A DNA stretch of 64,000 nucleotides from Pseudovibrio denitrificans JCM 12308 (lineage in GTDB: Bacteria > Pseudomonadota > Alphaproteobacteria > Rhizobiales > Stappiaceae), in the NCBI RefSeq assembly GCF_001310815.1, contig NZ_BAZK01000012.1:1-64000 (forward strand), in the 5' to 3' direction. Position numbers and translations under genes: made by a program. Positions 1-10,514 of this stretch are shown one piece after another; position 1 is the first letter of the stretch, and every line of letters begins with the position of its first letter. The notes below the pieces were generated by a model, which made no database searches, had not been told where the DNA came from, and saw nothing but the letters and a program-made list of their open reading frames with translations.

Positions 1-132
1 TGAAGTGAACATAGGTTTTGGTTTCCGATTTTTATGCCTAAAGAGTATTCTTAAGCTAGTACGCAGCACAGTTTACACTACTTCACGCTTCAGCAATGAC
101 TGTTTTCAGTTCTATATGATAGGTAAACCTGA

Positions 133-627
133 TCAGGCAAGAGCATCCAGTGCATCATCGTCCAAATTACCTGGCACGATGGTTGTCGGGATCGGGAATG
201 TACCTGCCGATTTACCCGCTATGGATGAAACAAGAGGGCCTGGCCCTTCCTTGCTGGTTCCTGCTGCCAAGACGAGAATCGCAATGTCTGCGTCTTCTTC
301 AATCAGGGCGATAATCTCATCTGACTGATGGCCTTCGCGAACGACCAGCTCAGGTTCTGTTCTTGCCGCAGCTCTTACTCTTTCAGCAGCTTTTGCCAGA
401 ATTGTATCTGCATTATCACGCGCTTCCTGGCGCATGATGTCCTCAACCCCTAGCCAATGCTGGAAATTTCCCGGTGCAATAACATAGAGCAAGAGAACAA
501 TACCGCCGGTGCGGGCTGCACGCTTTGCGGCATAAACGATGGCTCGACCACATTCTGGCGTGTCATCGACAACGACCAGAAATTTGCGGTGGTGACCTTC
601 TTCATTACTTTTGCGAATAGCTACCAT
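133..627 (-). CDS. universal stress protein (UspA family)
   Basis: A single Usp domain fills most of the protein: a beta strand FLVVVDD near the N-terminus, a following helix, and a late VLAAGTS segment leading to a C-terminal TIVPGN strand, the usual alpha/beta nucleotide-binding fold. The family is cytoplasmic and linked to stress survival; a specific function cannot be read from sequence. I chose the ATG at 627, giving MVAIRKSNEEGHHRK, because related alphaproteobacterial proteins start this way. An in-frame ATG at 681 would add 18 residues with no domain content, and neither start has a strong ribosome site. It lies downstream of hslU on the same strand with a 93-base gap, so it could be read through from the hslU transcript. 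Confidence 0.85.
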   Translation of the reverse strand: MVAIRKSNEEGHHRKFLVVVDDTPECGRAIVYAAKRAARTGGIVLLLYVIAPGNFQHWLGVEDIMRQEARDNADTILAKAAERVRAAARTEPELVVREGHQSDEIIALIEEDADIAILVLAAGTSKEGPGPLVSSIAGKSAGTFPIPTTIVPGNLDDDALDALA

Positions 628-720
628 GTCGGCATGCTGCCACTTGAGGTGGTATGCGGCAAGTATTTTTCCTTGCCACATTCCGCTAGGTTTTCTTTTT
701 CCGACTGATTTTTGAGTCAG

Positions 721-2025
721 TTAGAGGATGAACTGAGACAAATCGACGTTCTTGGCCAGTTCGCTGACATTGGATTTCACATAGGCAGCATCAATAGTCA
801 CCTGTTCGCCAGACTTATCTGGTGCAGCGAAGGAAATCTCATCCAGAACACGCTCCATCACTGTCTGCAGACGGCGAGCACCGATGTTCTCGACAGTCGC
901 GTTCAGGTCCACTGCGATGGTTGCGATTTCGTCGATCGCGTCATCGGTGAACTCAATGGTCACGCTTTCTGTGCCCATCAGAGCAACGTACTGCTTGATG
1001 AGGCTCGCTTCTGTGTCTGTCAGGATCTTGACGAAGTCTTCTTTCGTCAGTGCCTTCAGCTCAACGCGGATTGGCAGGCGGCCCTGAAGCTCTGGCAGCA
1101 AGTCAGATGGCTTGGACACATGGAATGCGCCGGATGCGATGAACAGAACGTGGTCTGTCTTCACCGGACCATGCTTTGTGGAGACAACGGTACCTTCGAT
1201 CAGTGGCAGCAGGTCACGCTGAACACCTTCACGAGATACATCACCACCGTTGCGGCCATCTTTTGCGCAGATCTTGTCGATCTCGTCGAGGAACACGATA
1301 CCGGAGTTCTCGACCAGTGCGATTGCTTCCTGAACGATCTTCTCTTCGTCGAGCAGCTTGTCGGACTCTTCCGCCAACAGCACTTTGTGGCTGTCTTTGA
1401 CGTTGGTGCGTTTTGGCTTGGTCTGACCGCCAAATGCCTTGCCCAGCATGTCGGAGATGTTCATGACACCTACGCTGCTGCCTGGCATGCCAGGGATGTC
1501 AAAGCTTGGCATTTGTGGGTTAGCGCGGACTTCGATTTCGATTTCACGCTCATCCAGATCACCTTCACGCAGTTTCTTGCGGAATGTGTCGCGTGTGGCA
1601 GGGCTTGCATTGGCACCGACCAGCGCATCCAGAACACGCTCTTCCGCCAGAACATGCGCTTTTGCTTCCACGTCTTTGCGGCTCTGCTCGCGCACCAGTG
1701 CGATAGCTGATTCCACCAGATCGCGGATGATCTGTTCCACATCACGACCGACGTAGCCGACCTCGGTAAACTTGGTAGCTTCAACTTTTGTGAAAGGAGC
1801 ATTCGCAAGTTTCGCCAGACGGCGGGAGATCTCAGTCTTACCAACGCCGGTTGGACCAATCATGAGAATGTTCTTTGGCTGAACTTCTTCGCGGAGCTCT
1901 TCATCCAGCTGCTGACGGCGCCATCTGTTGCGCAGCGCAATTGCTACAGCACGTTTCGCATCATGCTGGCCGATGATGTAGCGATCAAGTTCACTAACGA
2001 TTTCCCGTGGAGAGAAATTTGTCAT
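721..2025 (-). CDS. hslU: ATP-dependent protease ATPase subunit HslU
   Basis: This is the AAA+ unfoldase of the HslVU (ClpYQ) cytoplasmic protease, which unfolds substrates and feeds them to HslV. The 434 residues match the family's length. The N-terminal [15 protein letters not shown] block, Walker A GPTGVGKT at residues 57-64 and Walker [10 protein letters not shown] near residue 245 are intact. The C-terminus ends LSQFIL, the type of hydrophobic tail that docks into HslV. The start is the only one that keeps the conserved N-terminus; the ribosome site upstream is weak (AAGTAAGA). hslV lies about 1.2 kb upstream on the same strand, with a membrane-protein gene between the two. Confidence 0.97.
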   Translation of the reverse strand: MTNFSPREIVSELDRYIIGQHDAKRAVAIALRNRWRRQQLDEELREEVQPKNILMIGPTGVGKTEISRRLAKLANAPFTKVEATKFTEVGYVGRDVEQIIRDLVESAIALVREQSRKDVEAKAHVLAEERVLDALVGANASPATRDTFRKKLREGDLDEREIEIEVRANPQMPSFDIPGMPGSSVGVMNISDMLGKAFGGQTKPKRTNVKDSHKVLLAEESDKLLDEEKIVQEAIALVENSGIVFLDEIDKICAKDGRNGGDVSREGVQRDLLPLIEGTVVSTKHGPVKTDHVLFIASGAFHVSKPSDLLPELQGRLPIRVELKALTKEDFVKILTDTEASLIKQYVALMGTESVTIEFTDDAIDEIATIAVDLNATVENIGARRLQTVMERVLDEISFAAPDKSGEQVTIDAAYVKSNVSELAKNVDLSQFIL

Positions 2026-2036
2026 TTTCTTACTTT

Positions 2037-3097
2037 CTAGTTCCGGATAGGTGGCAGATATGTAGTGAGTGTGGTTCCTGCAAGAGGGCGCATGACGATC
2101 CGTCGCGCCACGTTCCAGCCCGAACCGAGCAGCAATACAAAACTCCCAAGCAATACAAGGGAGATAGCAGTCAACTGCGATGCTGAAAAGTCAGCAGACT
2201 CCAGCAAATAGGCTAATGCAAAGCGAGGTAACTCAGCGCTGCAACCAACATTGCACGGCGATCAATGACGAGGGCAACCGCGCCAAATGCCAGCACAACA
2301 GCGATGGAGACCACTGCGTAGGTTTCTGTCAGCTCCTCAAAATAAATGCCGCTCAAGATTGAGTGTACGATGAGTGGAGCTGCAAGCAGATGAAGCCAGA
2401 AGGCTTTGTCCGTATTAAGCGTTTCGCGCCGTGTGTCCTTGGTATCGAAATACATGGCACAGGCGAAAGCGAACAAGCCGCAGACCAGCGATACCCATGA
2501 GAGATAATCCAAGATTTGCGTATCGGTCACGTAGGTCAGGACACCAACGATCATGCCCATTATGCCGGCAACAATCACCGTTAGCGTGATCGGCACTTTG
2601 AAGCGCCAGTAGAATAGCGATGCACCGCCAAGAGCGAAGATTGAACTCAGGATGACCTGAATAGCCTCAGATTCATCGTTCAATACAGAGGGCGTGAACA
2701 GACCAAAGCCAACCAGAGCGATGGCGCCGCCGAAAATACCCGTCAGCAGAATGGAAGGCAGAGCGAGTTTTTTGATCTTGGTGAACCACTCAGCCAGCAC
2801 CCATGAGATAATTGCACCAGCACCGGCAACAGCTGCTGTTGGGAGGCCGCCTTGTGTCAAAGGTTCGCCCAGGCCAATGCCATAGCCAGCGAAGACAATC
2901 AGAATTCCGAGGCTGATGAAGATGTCATGAAAGCCACGTGTGAAACGGACCTCTTCGGGATCGTGTGTGTTTTCCTGATCCTGCTGCTTCTGAATGTTAG
3001 CGGCTTGAAGAGATAAATAGGAGACGAGCTTATCAGCTTGATCTGCGCTGATAATTCCTGCGGAGACGGCTCCGGTAAGGGATGCTCTTGATATCAT
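2037..3097 (-). CDS. DUF2157-like integral membrane protein (frameshifted in this sequence)
   Basis: A helical N-terminus of about 60 residues with a [15 protein letters not shown]-type motif is followed by a string of hydrophobic segments, as in the DUF2157 family of predicted inner-membrane proteins; the function is unknown. The frame stops at 2213, but one base further on the minus strand the sequence continues as clear membrane protein ([13 protein letters not shown], then [13 protein letters not shown]) and ends at a TAG at 2037. Adding one G near 2224 (CTCGC to CTCGGC) joins the two into 353 codons and places the stop 11 bases before hslU. The gene sits between hslV and hslU on the same strand. 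The family name is a moderate-confidence call; the frameshift is directly visible. Confidence 0.7.
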
Positions 3098-3182
3098 CAG
3101 ATCCTCGTCAAATCCAAATGGGACGTAAAGACTTCAAGTATCCTCGGCTTAGCAATTTAAGCTGATCTAAAAGTGTCCTGAA

Positions 3183-3218
3183 AAACGGGCTGGAGATCCC
3201 AAATCTCTGACCTCCAGC
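3183..3218 (-). terminator. intrinsic terminator after hslV
   Basis: On the minus strand GCTGGAG and CTCCAGC (3212-3218 and 3189-3195) form a 7-bp stem, followed by CCGTTTTTC. It lies 18 bases past the hslV stop codon, so much of the hslV transcript probably ends before the membrane-protein gene and hslU. Confidence 0.6.
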
Positions 3219-3235
3219 TGGTTCTTTTACAGCGC

Positions 3236-3784
3236 TTACTCTTCGTCGAGTATTTCAACGGTGACGTTGCTGTTTGTATAAACGCAGATGTCTGCTGCGA
3301 TTGTCATGGACTTACGGCAAATCTCTTCTGCGGTCAGATCCATATCAACCAGCGCACGCGCTGCGGACAGGGCGAAGTTTCCGCCGGAGCCGATGCCCAT
3401 GACGCCGTTTTCTGGCTCAAGCACGTCACCGGTACCTGTCAGCACCAGAGAGTGCTTTTTGTCAGCAACCAGCATCATAGCTTCCAGACGGCGCAGGTAG
3501 CGGTCTGTCCGCCAATCCTTTGCCATTTCCACGCAAGCACGCATCAGCTGGTCCGGGTATTGTTCCAGCTTTGCTTCGAGGCGCTCAAACAGCGTGAAAG
3601 CATCGGCAGTGGCACCTGCAAAGCCTGCAATGACTTTGCCGCCAGCCAGTGGGCGGACCTTACGAGCAGTGCCCTTAATAACCGTTGATCCAAGAGATAC
3701 CTGACCATCTCCAGCAATTACGACTTTGCCGCCTTTGCGCACGGTCAAGATGGTTGTGCCGTGCCACTGTTCAGGTTCACTCAT
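3236..3784 (-). CDS. hslV: ATP-dependent protease proteolytic subunit HslV
   Basis: This is the peptidase of the HslVU protease, an N-terminal nucleophile threonine hydrolase that forms the dodecameric core. The mature protein should begin at the TT dyad at residues 10-11, after a nine-residue propeptide MSEPEQWHG. The conserved [20 protein letters not shown] block and the [16 protein letters not shown] block are intact and the length (182 aa) is typical. A terminator-like hairpin follows the stop, separating it from the downstream membrane-protein gene and hslU. Confidence 0.97.
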   Translation of the reverse strand: MSEPEQWHGTTILTVRKGGKVVIAGDGQVSLGSTVIKGTARKVRPLAGGKVIAGFAGATADAFTLFERLEAKLEQYPDQLMRACVEMAKDWRTDRYLRRLEAMMLVADKKHSLVLTGTGDVLEPENGVMGIGSGGNFALSAARALVDMDLTAEEICRKSMTIAADICVYTNSNVTVEILDEE

Positions 3785-3908
3785 TCATTTTTCTCCAGAG
3801 TTCAATTGGCAGCGGAGCAAACTCCCGCGCAACTCATTTTCAAATTTGTGTCTGCGGTATTATGTATGTAGTCCTTTGCGCATTGCCAATGCGACAAGCC
3901 AAAAAAAC

Positions 3909-4497
3909 TCAGTTATCCTGTAGCTTTACGTGGCTCGCCTCGCTCACGAAGCGTTCAATAAGCTTATGCAATCGCTTGATCTGGTGGTCTTTTGTGAGGT
4001 CACCATTCTCATCAAAGGATTTGCCGGCAAAGTTTATTGAGATCATTTCGGGCAGAACCAAACACCCCAGAGAGACCTCCATGATCGTCCTGAGATGCAT
4101 TAATCCGCGCAGTGAGCCATGCGCTCCGGGGGAAGCGCCGCCAACGGCATATACGGATGTATGAAAGAGTTGGAGCGGCTCTTCTTCCGGCAGCTGGATG
4201 CGGCTAATCCAGTCGAGGGTGTTTTTGAGCAGCGGGGTGATGGAGGAGTTGTACTCAGGGCTGGCGATGAAGATACCGTGATGGGTTTCGATCAGCTTTC
4301 TGAGTTTGAAGGCGTTCTCGGGGATACCCGTTTCATCTTCCAGATCACCGTCGTAGATTGGGAGAGGATAGTCGGCGAGGCTGATTGTGGTCACATCCGC
4401 GTTTGCGATTGTCAGATGCTTTGCCACCAATGCAGCCAACATCTTGTTGTAGGACTTTACGGGTTGAACCTGAAAACACCAGTATCTTTGGCTTCAT
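3909..4497 (-). CDS. NADPH-dependent FMN reductase family protein (frameshifted near the start)
   Basis: The flavodoxin-like body contains the family's SPEYNSSITPLLKNTLDWISR and YAVGGASPGAHGSLRGL blocks, which bind FMN and pyridine nucleotide. A long frame starts at an internal Met at 4442. The true start is the ATG at 4497 behind a good site (GAGGAT), encoding MKPKILVFSGSTRK, the phosphate-binding loop. The two parts are out of frame by one near 4455-4458: the sequence reads AAAGTCC where the family pattern R-K-x-S-Y-N needs two more bases (or one A fewer). Restored length is about 195 aa, normal for the family. The likely role is reduction of flavins or quinones; the substrate is not known. 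Confidence 0.85.
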
Positions 4498-4656
4498 AGG
4501 GCTATCCTCACGACAGGGCTCAGCACTCTCGCGCTTAAGAGTGGGAAGATCTCGGGTAAATCCGGCACGCAGAATACCCCATACTACCCAAGCGTAAGGT
4601 TTATGGAAGACATGTGTTTTTAGGTGTTTGTCCGCTTAGAGCAGTCTATCTGAAAA

Positions 4657-5262
4657 TCAAAAGGGCTTGCGATAGATCCAGACCCGCGCAGGCGGGATAT
4701 TCTTCACGATCCATCCGGTTTTCGACCAGCTGAACATCTTGGATTTCAGCGAAACCGGAGAGGCCAGAGAGTAGGAGAACTGAATGAACGGCGCTCCCGG
4801 CCTCATCAACGCAAAGGCATCACGGATGCACTTCAGGCGGAACTCCATAGGACGGGAGATCAACGGAAGGCTGGAGACAACAGCACAGAGCGAGTTGGGC
4901 TCAATGTGCCCAAGGCTCGGATGCATGTTGTAGGCGTCACCCTGTACAACATTCAGGCCTTCGAATTTTTCGCTGAGATGCTCGCAGAAGTCAGGGCTGT
5001 ACTCCAGGCAGGTCAGGCGTTCTTTGGAAATACCAGCTTCCAGAATAGCTTTCGTTACCGGGCCTGTGCCAGGACCGAGCTCTAAAACCGGATTTTGAGA
5101 TTGGACGGGAACGAACTCTGCCATTCTCTGAGCGAGAACGGGGCCGGAGGGAGCGACCGCTCCGGTCGTGAGTGGTGCTTCCACCCACGCCCGAAGAAAC
5201 TTGGAAGGTTCACGAAATTTGTTCAAGGCGTTTTCAGCCCGGGACCGCGTTTCGTGAAACAT
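4657..5262 (-). CDS. class I SAM-dependent methyltransferase, PmtA-like
   Basis: Motif I of a Rossmann methyltransferase, LELGPGTG, is at residues 60-67, followed by LEYSPDF (acidic loop) and VVQGDAYN. The N-terminal FLRAWVEAPLTTGAVAPSG segment and overall size (201 aa) match the Sinorhizobium PmtA group, which methylates phosphatidylethanolamine toward phosphatidylcholine, and the related rRNA adenine methyltransferase-like group. A lipid role is therefore plausible but unproven; no signal peptide or membrane span is seen. It stands alone on the minus strand, 66 bases downstream of dnaJ in the transcription direction. Confidence 0.75.
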   Translation of the reverse strand: MFHETRSRAENALNKFREPSKFLRAWVEAPLTTGAVAPSGPVLAQRMAEFVPVQSQNPVLELGPGTGPVTKAILEAGISKERLTCLEYSPDFCEHLSEKFEGLNVVQGDAYNMHPSLGHIEPNSLCAVVSSLPLISRPMEFRLKCIRDAFALMRPGAPFIQFSYSLASPVSLKSKMFSWSKTGWIVKNIPPARVWIYRKPF

Positions 5263-5328
5263 TCAACTCTCCGTAGCAACAACAAAGGGTACTACTGAGA
5301 TATTACTGCTTGATGGCCTTTTAAAGTC

Positions 5329-6455
5329 CTAAGCTTTGAAATTTTCCAAAAAATCTTTGGCCTTCGCGAAAAAGCCAGTAGATTCAGGATGGTTTTCACC
5401 AGAAGATTCACCTTCAAATTCTGAAAGAAGCTCTTTCTGCCTCTTCGTAAGGTTTGTTGGTGTCTCAACGGCAACCTGAATATACATGTCGCCCTTCTGG
5501 CTAGACCGCATTACTGGCATGCCTTTACCACGCAGACGGAACTGTTTGCCGGTCTGAGTGCTTTCAGGAACCTTCACGCGGGCTGTGTTGCCATCCAGTG
5601 CCGGAACTTCAAACTGACCACCCAGTGCAGCGGTTGTCATGGAAATCGGCACGCGGCAGAAGATGTCTGCGCCATCGCGCTGGAAGAACTCGTGTGGACG
5701 AATGGACAGGAAGATGTAGAGATCGCCAGCTGGCCCGCCGCGAGCACCTGCTTCACCTTCACCTGACAAGCGGATACGCGTGCCGTCCTCGATGCCTGAT
5801 GGAATGTTGACAGAGAGCGTACGCTCTTTTGTTGTCCGGCCAGTACCGCCACAGCTGTCACATGGGTCAGTGATGATCTCACCACGACCCTGACAGGTTG
5901 GGCAGGTGCGCTCCATGGTGAAGAAGCCCTGAGCCGCTCTTACGCGTCCTGCACCGCCACAGGTTGGGCAGGTGGACGGACGGGTTCCGGATTTTGCACC
6001 AGAGCCGCTGCACGGTTCACATGTTACGGAAGTTGGAACCTCGATCTCGACGGATTTGCTTCGTAGGCTTCCTCAAGAGAGATTTCCAGATTGTAGCGCA
6101 GGTCAGCACCACGTTCACGACCGGAGCCGCGACGGCCACCGCCGCCACCGAAGAACTCATCAAAAATGTCTGCCATGGAAGAAGCAAAGTCGCCCGGACC
6201 TGCTCCACCGCCACCACCAAAGCCGCCGTTTTCAAAGGCTGCATGGCCAAATCGATCGTAGGCTGCGCGCTTTTGCGGGTCTTTCAGGGTTTCGTAAGCT
6301 TCGCTTACTTCCTTAAAGTTTGCTTCCGCCTCATCATCACCAGGATTGCGGTCCGGGTGGTATTTCATCGCAAGTTTGCGATAAGCGCTCTTAAGTGCCT
6401 TTTCGTCGACCTCCCGTGCTACCCCCAGCACCTCATAGTAGTCGCGTTTAGACAT
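5329..6455 (-). CDS. dnaJ: molecular chaperone DnaJ (frameshifted in this sequence)
   Basis: This is the co-chaperone that stimulates DnaK ATP hydrolysis and delivers unfolded clients. The J domain covers residues 1-70 with HPD at 33-35, followed by a Gly/Phe-rich linker, a zinc-finger region with four CxxCxGxG repeats ([32 protein letters not shown]) and the C-terminal client-binding domains. The reading frame breaks near 6059: GAAGCAAATCC should read GAAGGCAAATCC (E-G-K-S), one G lost on the minus strand. With it restored the protein is 375 aa, the normal length. Because dnaJ is a core gene in a normal dnaK-dnaJ pair, I regard the break as a sequence error, not a pseudogene. Confidence 0.95.
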
Positions 6456-6807
6456 TATGAAATAAGCTCCAAAGACGTGATGTCTATCTGCGTTTTGAAG
6501 CCTCAGGAGAACGTCAGCTCAGTCTGAGGTAACTGGTGGCAGTCGAAGCCATTCTTGCCTTACAGCGAATTCACTCGCGGACTGCACTCTTCTTCAAAAC
6601 AAAACTGTTTACTGTTCAGCTGGTCAATCTGGTGCAGCTTCAAGCACAGCGCACACATTCCCAGCACCCCATATGTAGGAAGCAGTTCCTTTGAATGCAA
6701 TTGCACCCCAAAGGTTCTGTTTAACTCAAATCTTCCATACAGTCGGGAAATACTTCAATAAAGTTCACCTCGCAAGCCCGTTGGAGCTTGCGAGGTGAAA
6801 GTATTAG
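6456..6807. other. dnaK-dnaJ intergenic region
   Basis: This is a 352-base gap. Its right end holds the dnaK terminator (6764-6799). The remainder should contain the dnaJ promoter and leader, but I see no clear -35/-10 pair. A 68-codon plus-strand frame at 6555-6761 has no ribosome site and no family features and was not accepted as a gene. Confidence 0.5.
6764..6799 (-). terminator. intrinsic terminator of dnaK
   Basis: This is a perfect 14-bp inverted repeat (TTCACCTCGCAAGC / GCTTGCGAGGTGAA) with an 8-base loop, starting 9 bases past the dnaK stop. On the minus strand it is followed by an AT-rich CTTTATTGAAG stretch. It should reduce read-through from dnaK into dnaJ. Confidence 0.75.
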
Positions 6808-8727
6808 TTAGCTGGACTTTTTGTCGTCGTCGCGAACTTCTTCGAAGTCTGCATCAACAACATCGTCAACTGGCTTTGGCTCGCCATCGTCTTCAGCGCC
6901 TTCGCCAGCTTCTTCAGCTGCCTGAGCGTCTTTGTACATAGCTTCACCGAGTTTCATAGAAGCTTCTGCCAGAGCCTGAGTCTTCGCCTGAATGTCTTCG
7001 AGGTCTTCACCTTCGAGAGCCTGCTTCAGAGCTGCCAGAGCGCTTTCGATTGCAGACTTGTCTTCTTCAGAGACTTTATCGCCGTACTCTTTCAGAGACT
7101 TCTCGGTGGAGTGGTGCAGAGCTTCACCCTGGTTTTTCGCTTCAACCAGTTCCTTACGCTTCTTATCTTCTTCTGCGTGGGACTCAGCGTCTTTCACCAT
7201 CTGCTCAATGTCGTTGTCGGACAAACCACCAGATGCCTGAATGCGGATCTGCTGTTCTTTACCGGTGCCCTTATCCTTAGCGGATACGTTCACGATACCG
7301 TTGGCGTCGATGTCGAAGGTAACTTCAACCTGTGGCACACCGCGTGGTGCTGGTGGGATACCAACCAGATCGAACTGACCGAGGATCTTGTTGTCCGCAG
7401 CCATTTCACGCTCGCCCTGGAAGACGCGGATGGTCACTGCAGTCTGATTGTCTTCAGCTGTAGAGAACACCTGGCCCTTCTTGGTTGGGATCGTGGTGTT
7501 GCGGTCGATCAGACGTGTGAACACGCCACCAAGGGTTTCGATGCCGAGGGACAGAGGCGTAACGTCGAGAAGCAGAACGTCTTTAACGTCGCCCTGCAGA
7601 ACGCCAGCCTGAATTGCTGCACCCATTGCAACAACTTCGTCCGGGTTCACGCCTTTGTGCGGCTCTTTACCGAAGAACTGCTTAACAACTTCCTGAACCT
7701 TAGGCATACGGGTCATACCACCGACGAGAACGATTTCGTCGATTTCACCAGCTGCCAGACCTGCGTCTTTCAGAGCTGCTTTCATTGGGTTCACGGTACG
7801 CTGTACCAGATCGTCAACGAGCTGCTCAAACTTCGCACGGGTCAATTTCAGGGTAAGGTGCTTAGGACCGGTTGCGTCTGCTGTGATGAACGGCAGGTTG
7901 ATTTCGGTCTGAGAAGAAGAAGACAGCTCGATCTTTGCTTTTTCAGCAGCTTCTTTCAAGCGCTGCAGAGCCAGCTTGTCGTTCTTTAGGTCAATGCCCT
8001 GTTCTTTTTTGAATTCGTCTGCGAGGTAATCAACCAGACGCATGTCGAAGTCTTCACCACCGAGGAAGGTGTCACCGTTGGTGGACTTCACTTCAAATAC
8101 GCCGTCACCGATTTCCAGGATGGAAACGTCGAAGGTACCACCACCAAGGTCGTAAACTGCGATGGTCTTACCATCGTTTTTGTCCATGCCGTATGCAAGG
8201 GCAGCAGCAGTTGGCTCGTTGATGATACGCAGAACTTCAAGACCAGCGATCTTACCGGCATCTTTGGTTGCCTGGCGCTGAGCGTCGTTGAAGTATGCAG
8301 GAACGGTGATAACTGCCTGGGTGACGGTTTCACCAAGGAAGCTTTCAGCGGTTTCTTTCATCTTCTGCAGGATGAAAGCAGAAATCTGGGATGGGGAGAA
8401 CTTCTCACCCTCAGCTTCAACCCATGCGTCGCCGTTGTCGGCTTTTACGATTTCGTATGGGACGAGCTTTTTATCTTTTGCAACAGTCGGATCGTCAAAA
8501 CGACGACCGATGAGGCGCTTAACAGCAAACAGGGTGTCTGTTGGGTTGGTTACAGCCTGACGCTTCGCTGGCTGGCCTACAAGGCGCTCACCATCATCAG
8601 TAAAAGCAACCATAGAAGGGGTAGTACGCGCACCTTCTGCGTTTTCAATTACCTTGGCGTCTTTGCCGTCCATTACAGATACGCACGAATTTGTCGTGCC
8701 GAGGTCGATACCGATGACCTTTGCCAT
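6808..8727 (-). CDS. dnaK: molecular chaperone DnaK (Hsp70)
   Basis: The N-terminal ATPase domain starts [14 protein letters not shown] and contains [34 protein letters not shown] and the [12 protein letters not shown] motif. The substrate-binding domain follows ([14 protein letters not shown] linker region) with an acidic, lysine-ending lid tail. The ATG at 8727 was chosen because AAAGGAGAG lies 8-9 bases upstream and the protein then begins MAKVIG as in its relatives; an in-frame GTG at 8736 overlaps the ribosome site. Length is 639 aa, as expected. It folds client proteins in the cytoplasm with DnaJ (downstream) and GrpE (not in this window). Heat-shock control is suggested by the upstream promoter-like sequence. 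Confidence 0.98.
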   Translation of the reverse strand: MAKVIGIDLGTTNSCVSVMDGKDAKVIENAEGARTTPSMVAFTDDGERLVGQPAKRQAVTNPTDTLFAVKRLIGRRFDDPTVAKDKKLVPYEIVKADNGDAWVEAEGEKFSPSQISAFILQKMKETAESFLGETVTQAVITVPAYFNDAQRQATKDAGKIAGLEVLRIINEPTAAALAYGMDKNDGKTIAVYDLGGGTFDVSILEIGDGVFEVKSTNGDTFLGGEDFDMRLVDYLADEFKKEQGIDLKNDKLALQRLKEAAEKAKIELSSSSQTEINLPFITADATGPKHLTLKLTRAKFEQLVDDLVQRTVNPMKAALKDAGLAAGEIDEIVLVGGMTRMPKVQEVVKQFFGKEPHKGVNPDEVVAMGAAIQAGVLQGDVKDVLLLDVTPLSLGIETLGGVFTRLIDRNTTIPTKKGQVFSTAEDNQTAVTIRVFQGEREMAADNKILGQFDLVGIPPAPRGVPQVEVTFDIDANGIVNVSAKDKGTGKEQQIRIQASGGLSDNDIEQMVKDAESHAEEDKKRKELVEAKNQGEALHHSTEKSLKEYGDKVSEEDKSAIESALAALKQALEGEDLEDIQAKTQALAEASMKLGEAMYKDAQAAEEAGEGAEDDGEPKPVDDVVDADFEEVRDDDKKSS

Positions 8728-8818
8728 GTTTTTCACTCTCCTTTCGGCAGACCGCCCGAACCCCGAAGGCCTTCGGATAATGTCGGATCAGTTTCCAACC
8801 GGTCCCCAATACATTGCA

Positions 8819-8846
8819 CTTGCGTGAGTTGTCGCAAACACGCAAG
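8819..8846 (-). promoter_or_regulatory. inverted repeat in the dnaK leader
   Basis: CTTGCGTG and CACGCAAG form a perfect 8-bp inverted repeat with a 12-base spacer, about 90 bases upstream of the dnaK start and just downstream of the predicted transcription start. It does not match the CIRCE operator (TTAGCACTC-N9-GAGTGCTAA). It could be an RNA hairpin in the leader or a protein site. Confidence 0.4.
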
Positions 8847-8860
8847 AAAACTTCAATTGG

Positions 8861-8891
8861 CTATATAAGAGGGGTCCCCTGCCCCTGCAAG
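8861..8891 (-). promoter_or_regulatory. candidate heat-shock (sigma-32/RpoH) promoter of dnaK
   Basis: On the minus strand CTTGCA (8891-8886) and a CCCCTCTTATATAG block (TATATA at 8867-8862) are separated by 18 bases between hexamers. This resembles the RpoH pattern CTTG...CCCCATNT. The leader would be roughly 125 bases. Spacing is approximate and the match imperfect. Confidence 0.5.
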
Positions 8892-9021
8892 GGACAGGAC
8901 CCGATATATCGACACAAGACCTATCCGAAGCCTTTTTCTGAGTTAAGAAACCGAAATTTTCTTTGGAAAACCACCCAGAAACACCTCTATTGCATCCCGC
9001 TTTTCTGCGTTACCCCCATTT

Positions 9022-10514
9022 CTAAGAGGGTGTTTGTGGATAGAGCTCTTCCAGTGAGATTGAGTTCCCATTTTCCTGGACGATACGGACGTGCTCCCGT
9101 GAAAGCTGTCTTGCAGCATCTACGCCGCATGCATGAGCGATCATGTCCACTTCCATCCGCACGCTATGGCAATAGGCAGCCACGCGGTGGCTTTTCTCAG
9201 TTGGATCGAGACCAGCCTGCAGCGCTTCGTTGTGGGTGGTGATGCCGGTTGGGCATGTATTTTTGTTGCATCGCATGGCCTGAATGCAGCCCAATGAGAA
9301 CAGGAAGCCACGCGCTGTTACCGTGAAATCTGCTCCCGCGCACAGAGCCAGGGCGACAGCTGAAGGGGTGATGCGTTTGCCAGATACAATGATGCGGATA
9401 CGGTCCCGCAAATCATGCTTTCTCAAAACATGATCCACAATCGGTAGAGATTCGGAGATACGCAGGCCTACGTTGTCCATGAGCGGCATTGGTGCAGCAC
9501 CGGTGCCGCCATCTGCGGAGTCGATGGTGATGAAATCAGGCGCGTGCTCAATGCCGCGGTGGTTGATTTCATGGCAAAGTTCTTCGATCCAATGCGCCGA
9601 GCCGATTACCGTTTTGAAGCCAACCGGTTTCTTCGCAATCGCACGGACCCGGCTGATAAAGTCGAGCAGTTCGCCAGTGTTGCTGATCTCAGGGTGGCGA
9701 TTTGGAGAGTGAGAAGGTTGGCCAACTTTGATGCCCCGGATCTCTGCAATTTCAGGTGTCACTTTGCCGCCTGGAAGAAGACCTCCTTTGCCGGGCTTGG
9801 CCCCTTGCGCCAGCTTGATTTCGACCATCTTGACCTGTGCATGGTCCGTAATGGCTTTCAATTTGTCCTCATTGAGGGTGCAATCTTCATTTCGGCAGCC
9901 GTACTTCGCTGTGCCGATCTGGAAGACAATGTCTGCACCACCTTCAAGATGATATGGCGACAGACCACCTTCACCCGTGTTCATCCAACAATTTGCCATC
10001 TTGGCACCTCGGGAGAGAGCGAGGACGGCCGGGCGGGATATCGCGCCGAAGCTCATGCCAGAGATGTTGAAGTAACTGGGCGGGATATATGGGTTCTCGA
10101 CGTAGGGACCGATCAGGCGAGGTTCCGGCTCATCGATTTCCTTTTCTAGCTTGGCGAAGGGAGCGTTGACGAAGAGTGCGGTGCCCGGGATGCTTAGGTT
10201 TTTGGTTGATCCGAAGGCCATGGTGTTGCCTTCTGCCTTTGAGGCGTGGTCCACCCAGTTTCGCTCTGCTCGGTTGAACGGCATTTCCTCACGGTCCATC
10301 GCGAAGAAGTATTGGCGGAAGAACTCGCCAGATAGGAAAAGAGCGCCCGGAAACGGCCAACAACGGGGAAATTGTGCCGTATTGCATCTTTATGCTGTCG
10401 TCGATCAACCACATATAAAACGACAACCGCAATGAGCGTGAGCAGAATGAGCAGAGAGACAAATGCTGCGAAAATGTTCAGCACAGCTGCGAGCAACGGA
10501 GGAAGAAGGTGCAT
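9022..10514 (-). CDS. membrane-anchored FMN-dependent glutamate synthase-like protein (frameshifted)
   Basis: The N-terminus has a strongly hydrophobic stretch (residues about 8-36), predicted to anchor the protein. After it comes a Glu_synthase-type FMN-binding barrel with GMSFGAISRPAVLALSRGA, GEGGLSPYH, PGKGGLLPGGKVTPEIA and TIDSADGGTGAAP, plus a Cys cluster (ALCAGADF, MRCNKNTCPTG). No glutamine-amidotransferase domain is present, so this is the synthase-domain-only family, not GltB itself. The frame breaks near 10328: CTGGCGAG should be CTGGGCGAG (one G lost). With it restored, the anchor joins the barrel (YLGEFFRQYFFAMDREE) as 497 aa. The electron donor and physiological substrate are unknown. 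Confidence 0.85.

Noticed and set aside
712-1710. A 332-codon plus-strand reading frame
   Set aside because: It is antisense to hslU, which is complete and conserved. The frame has low-complexity composition and no domain.
6555-6761. A 68-codon plus-strand frame between dnaJ and dnaK
   Set aside because: It has no ribosome site or family resemblance and ends shortly before the dnaK terminator.
7111-7989. A 292-codon plus-strand reading frame
   Set aside because: It is antisense to dnaK, with no ribosome site and no family features.
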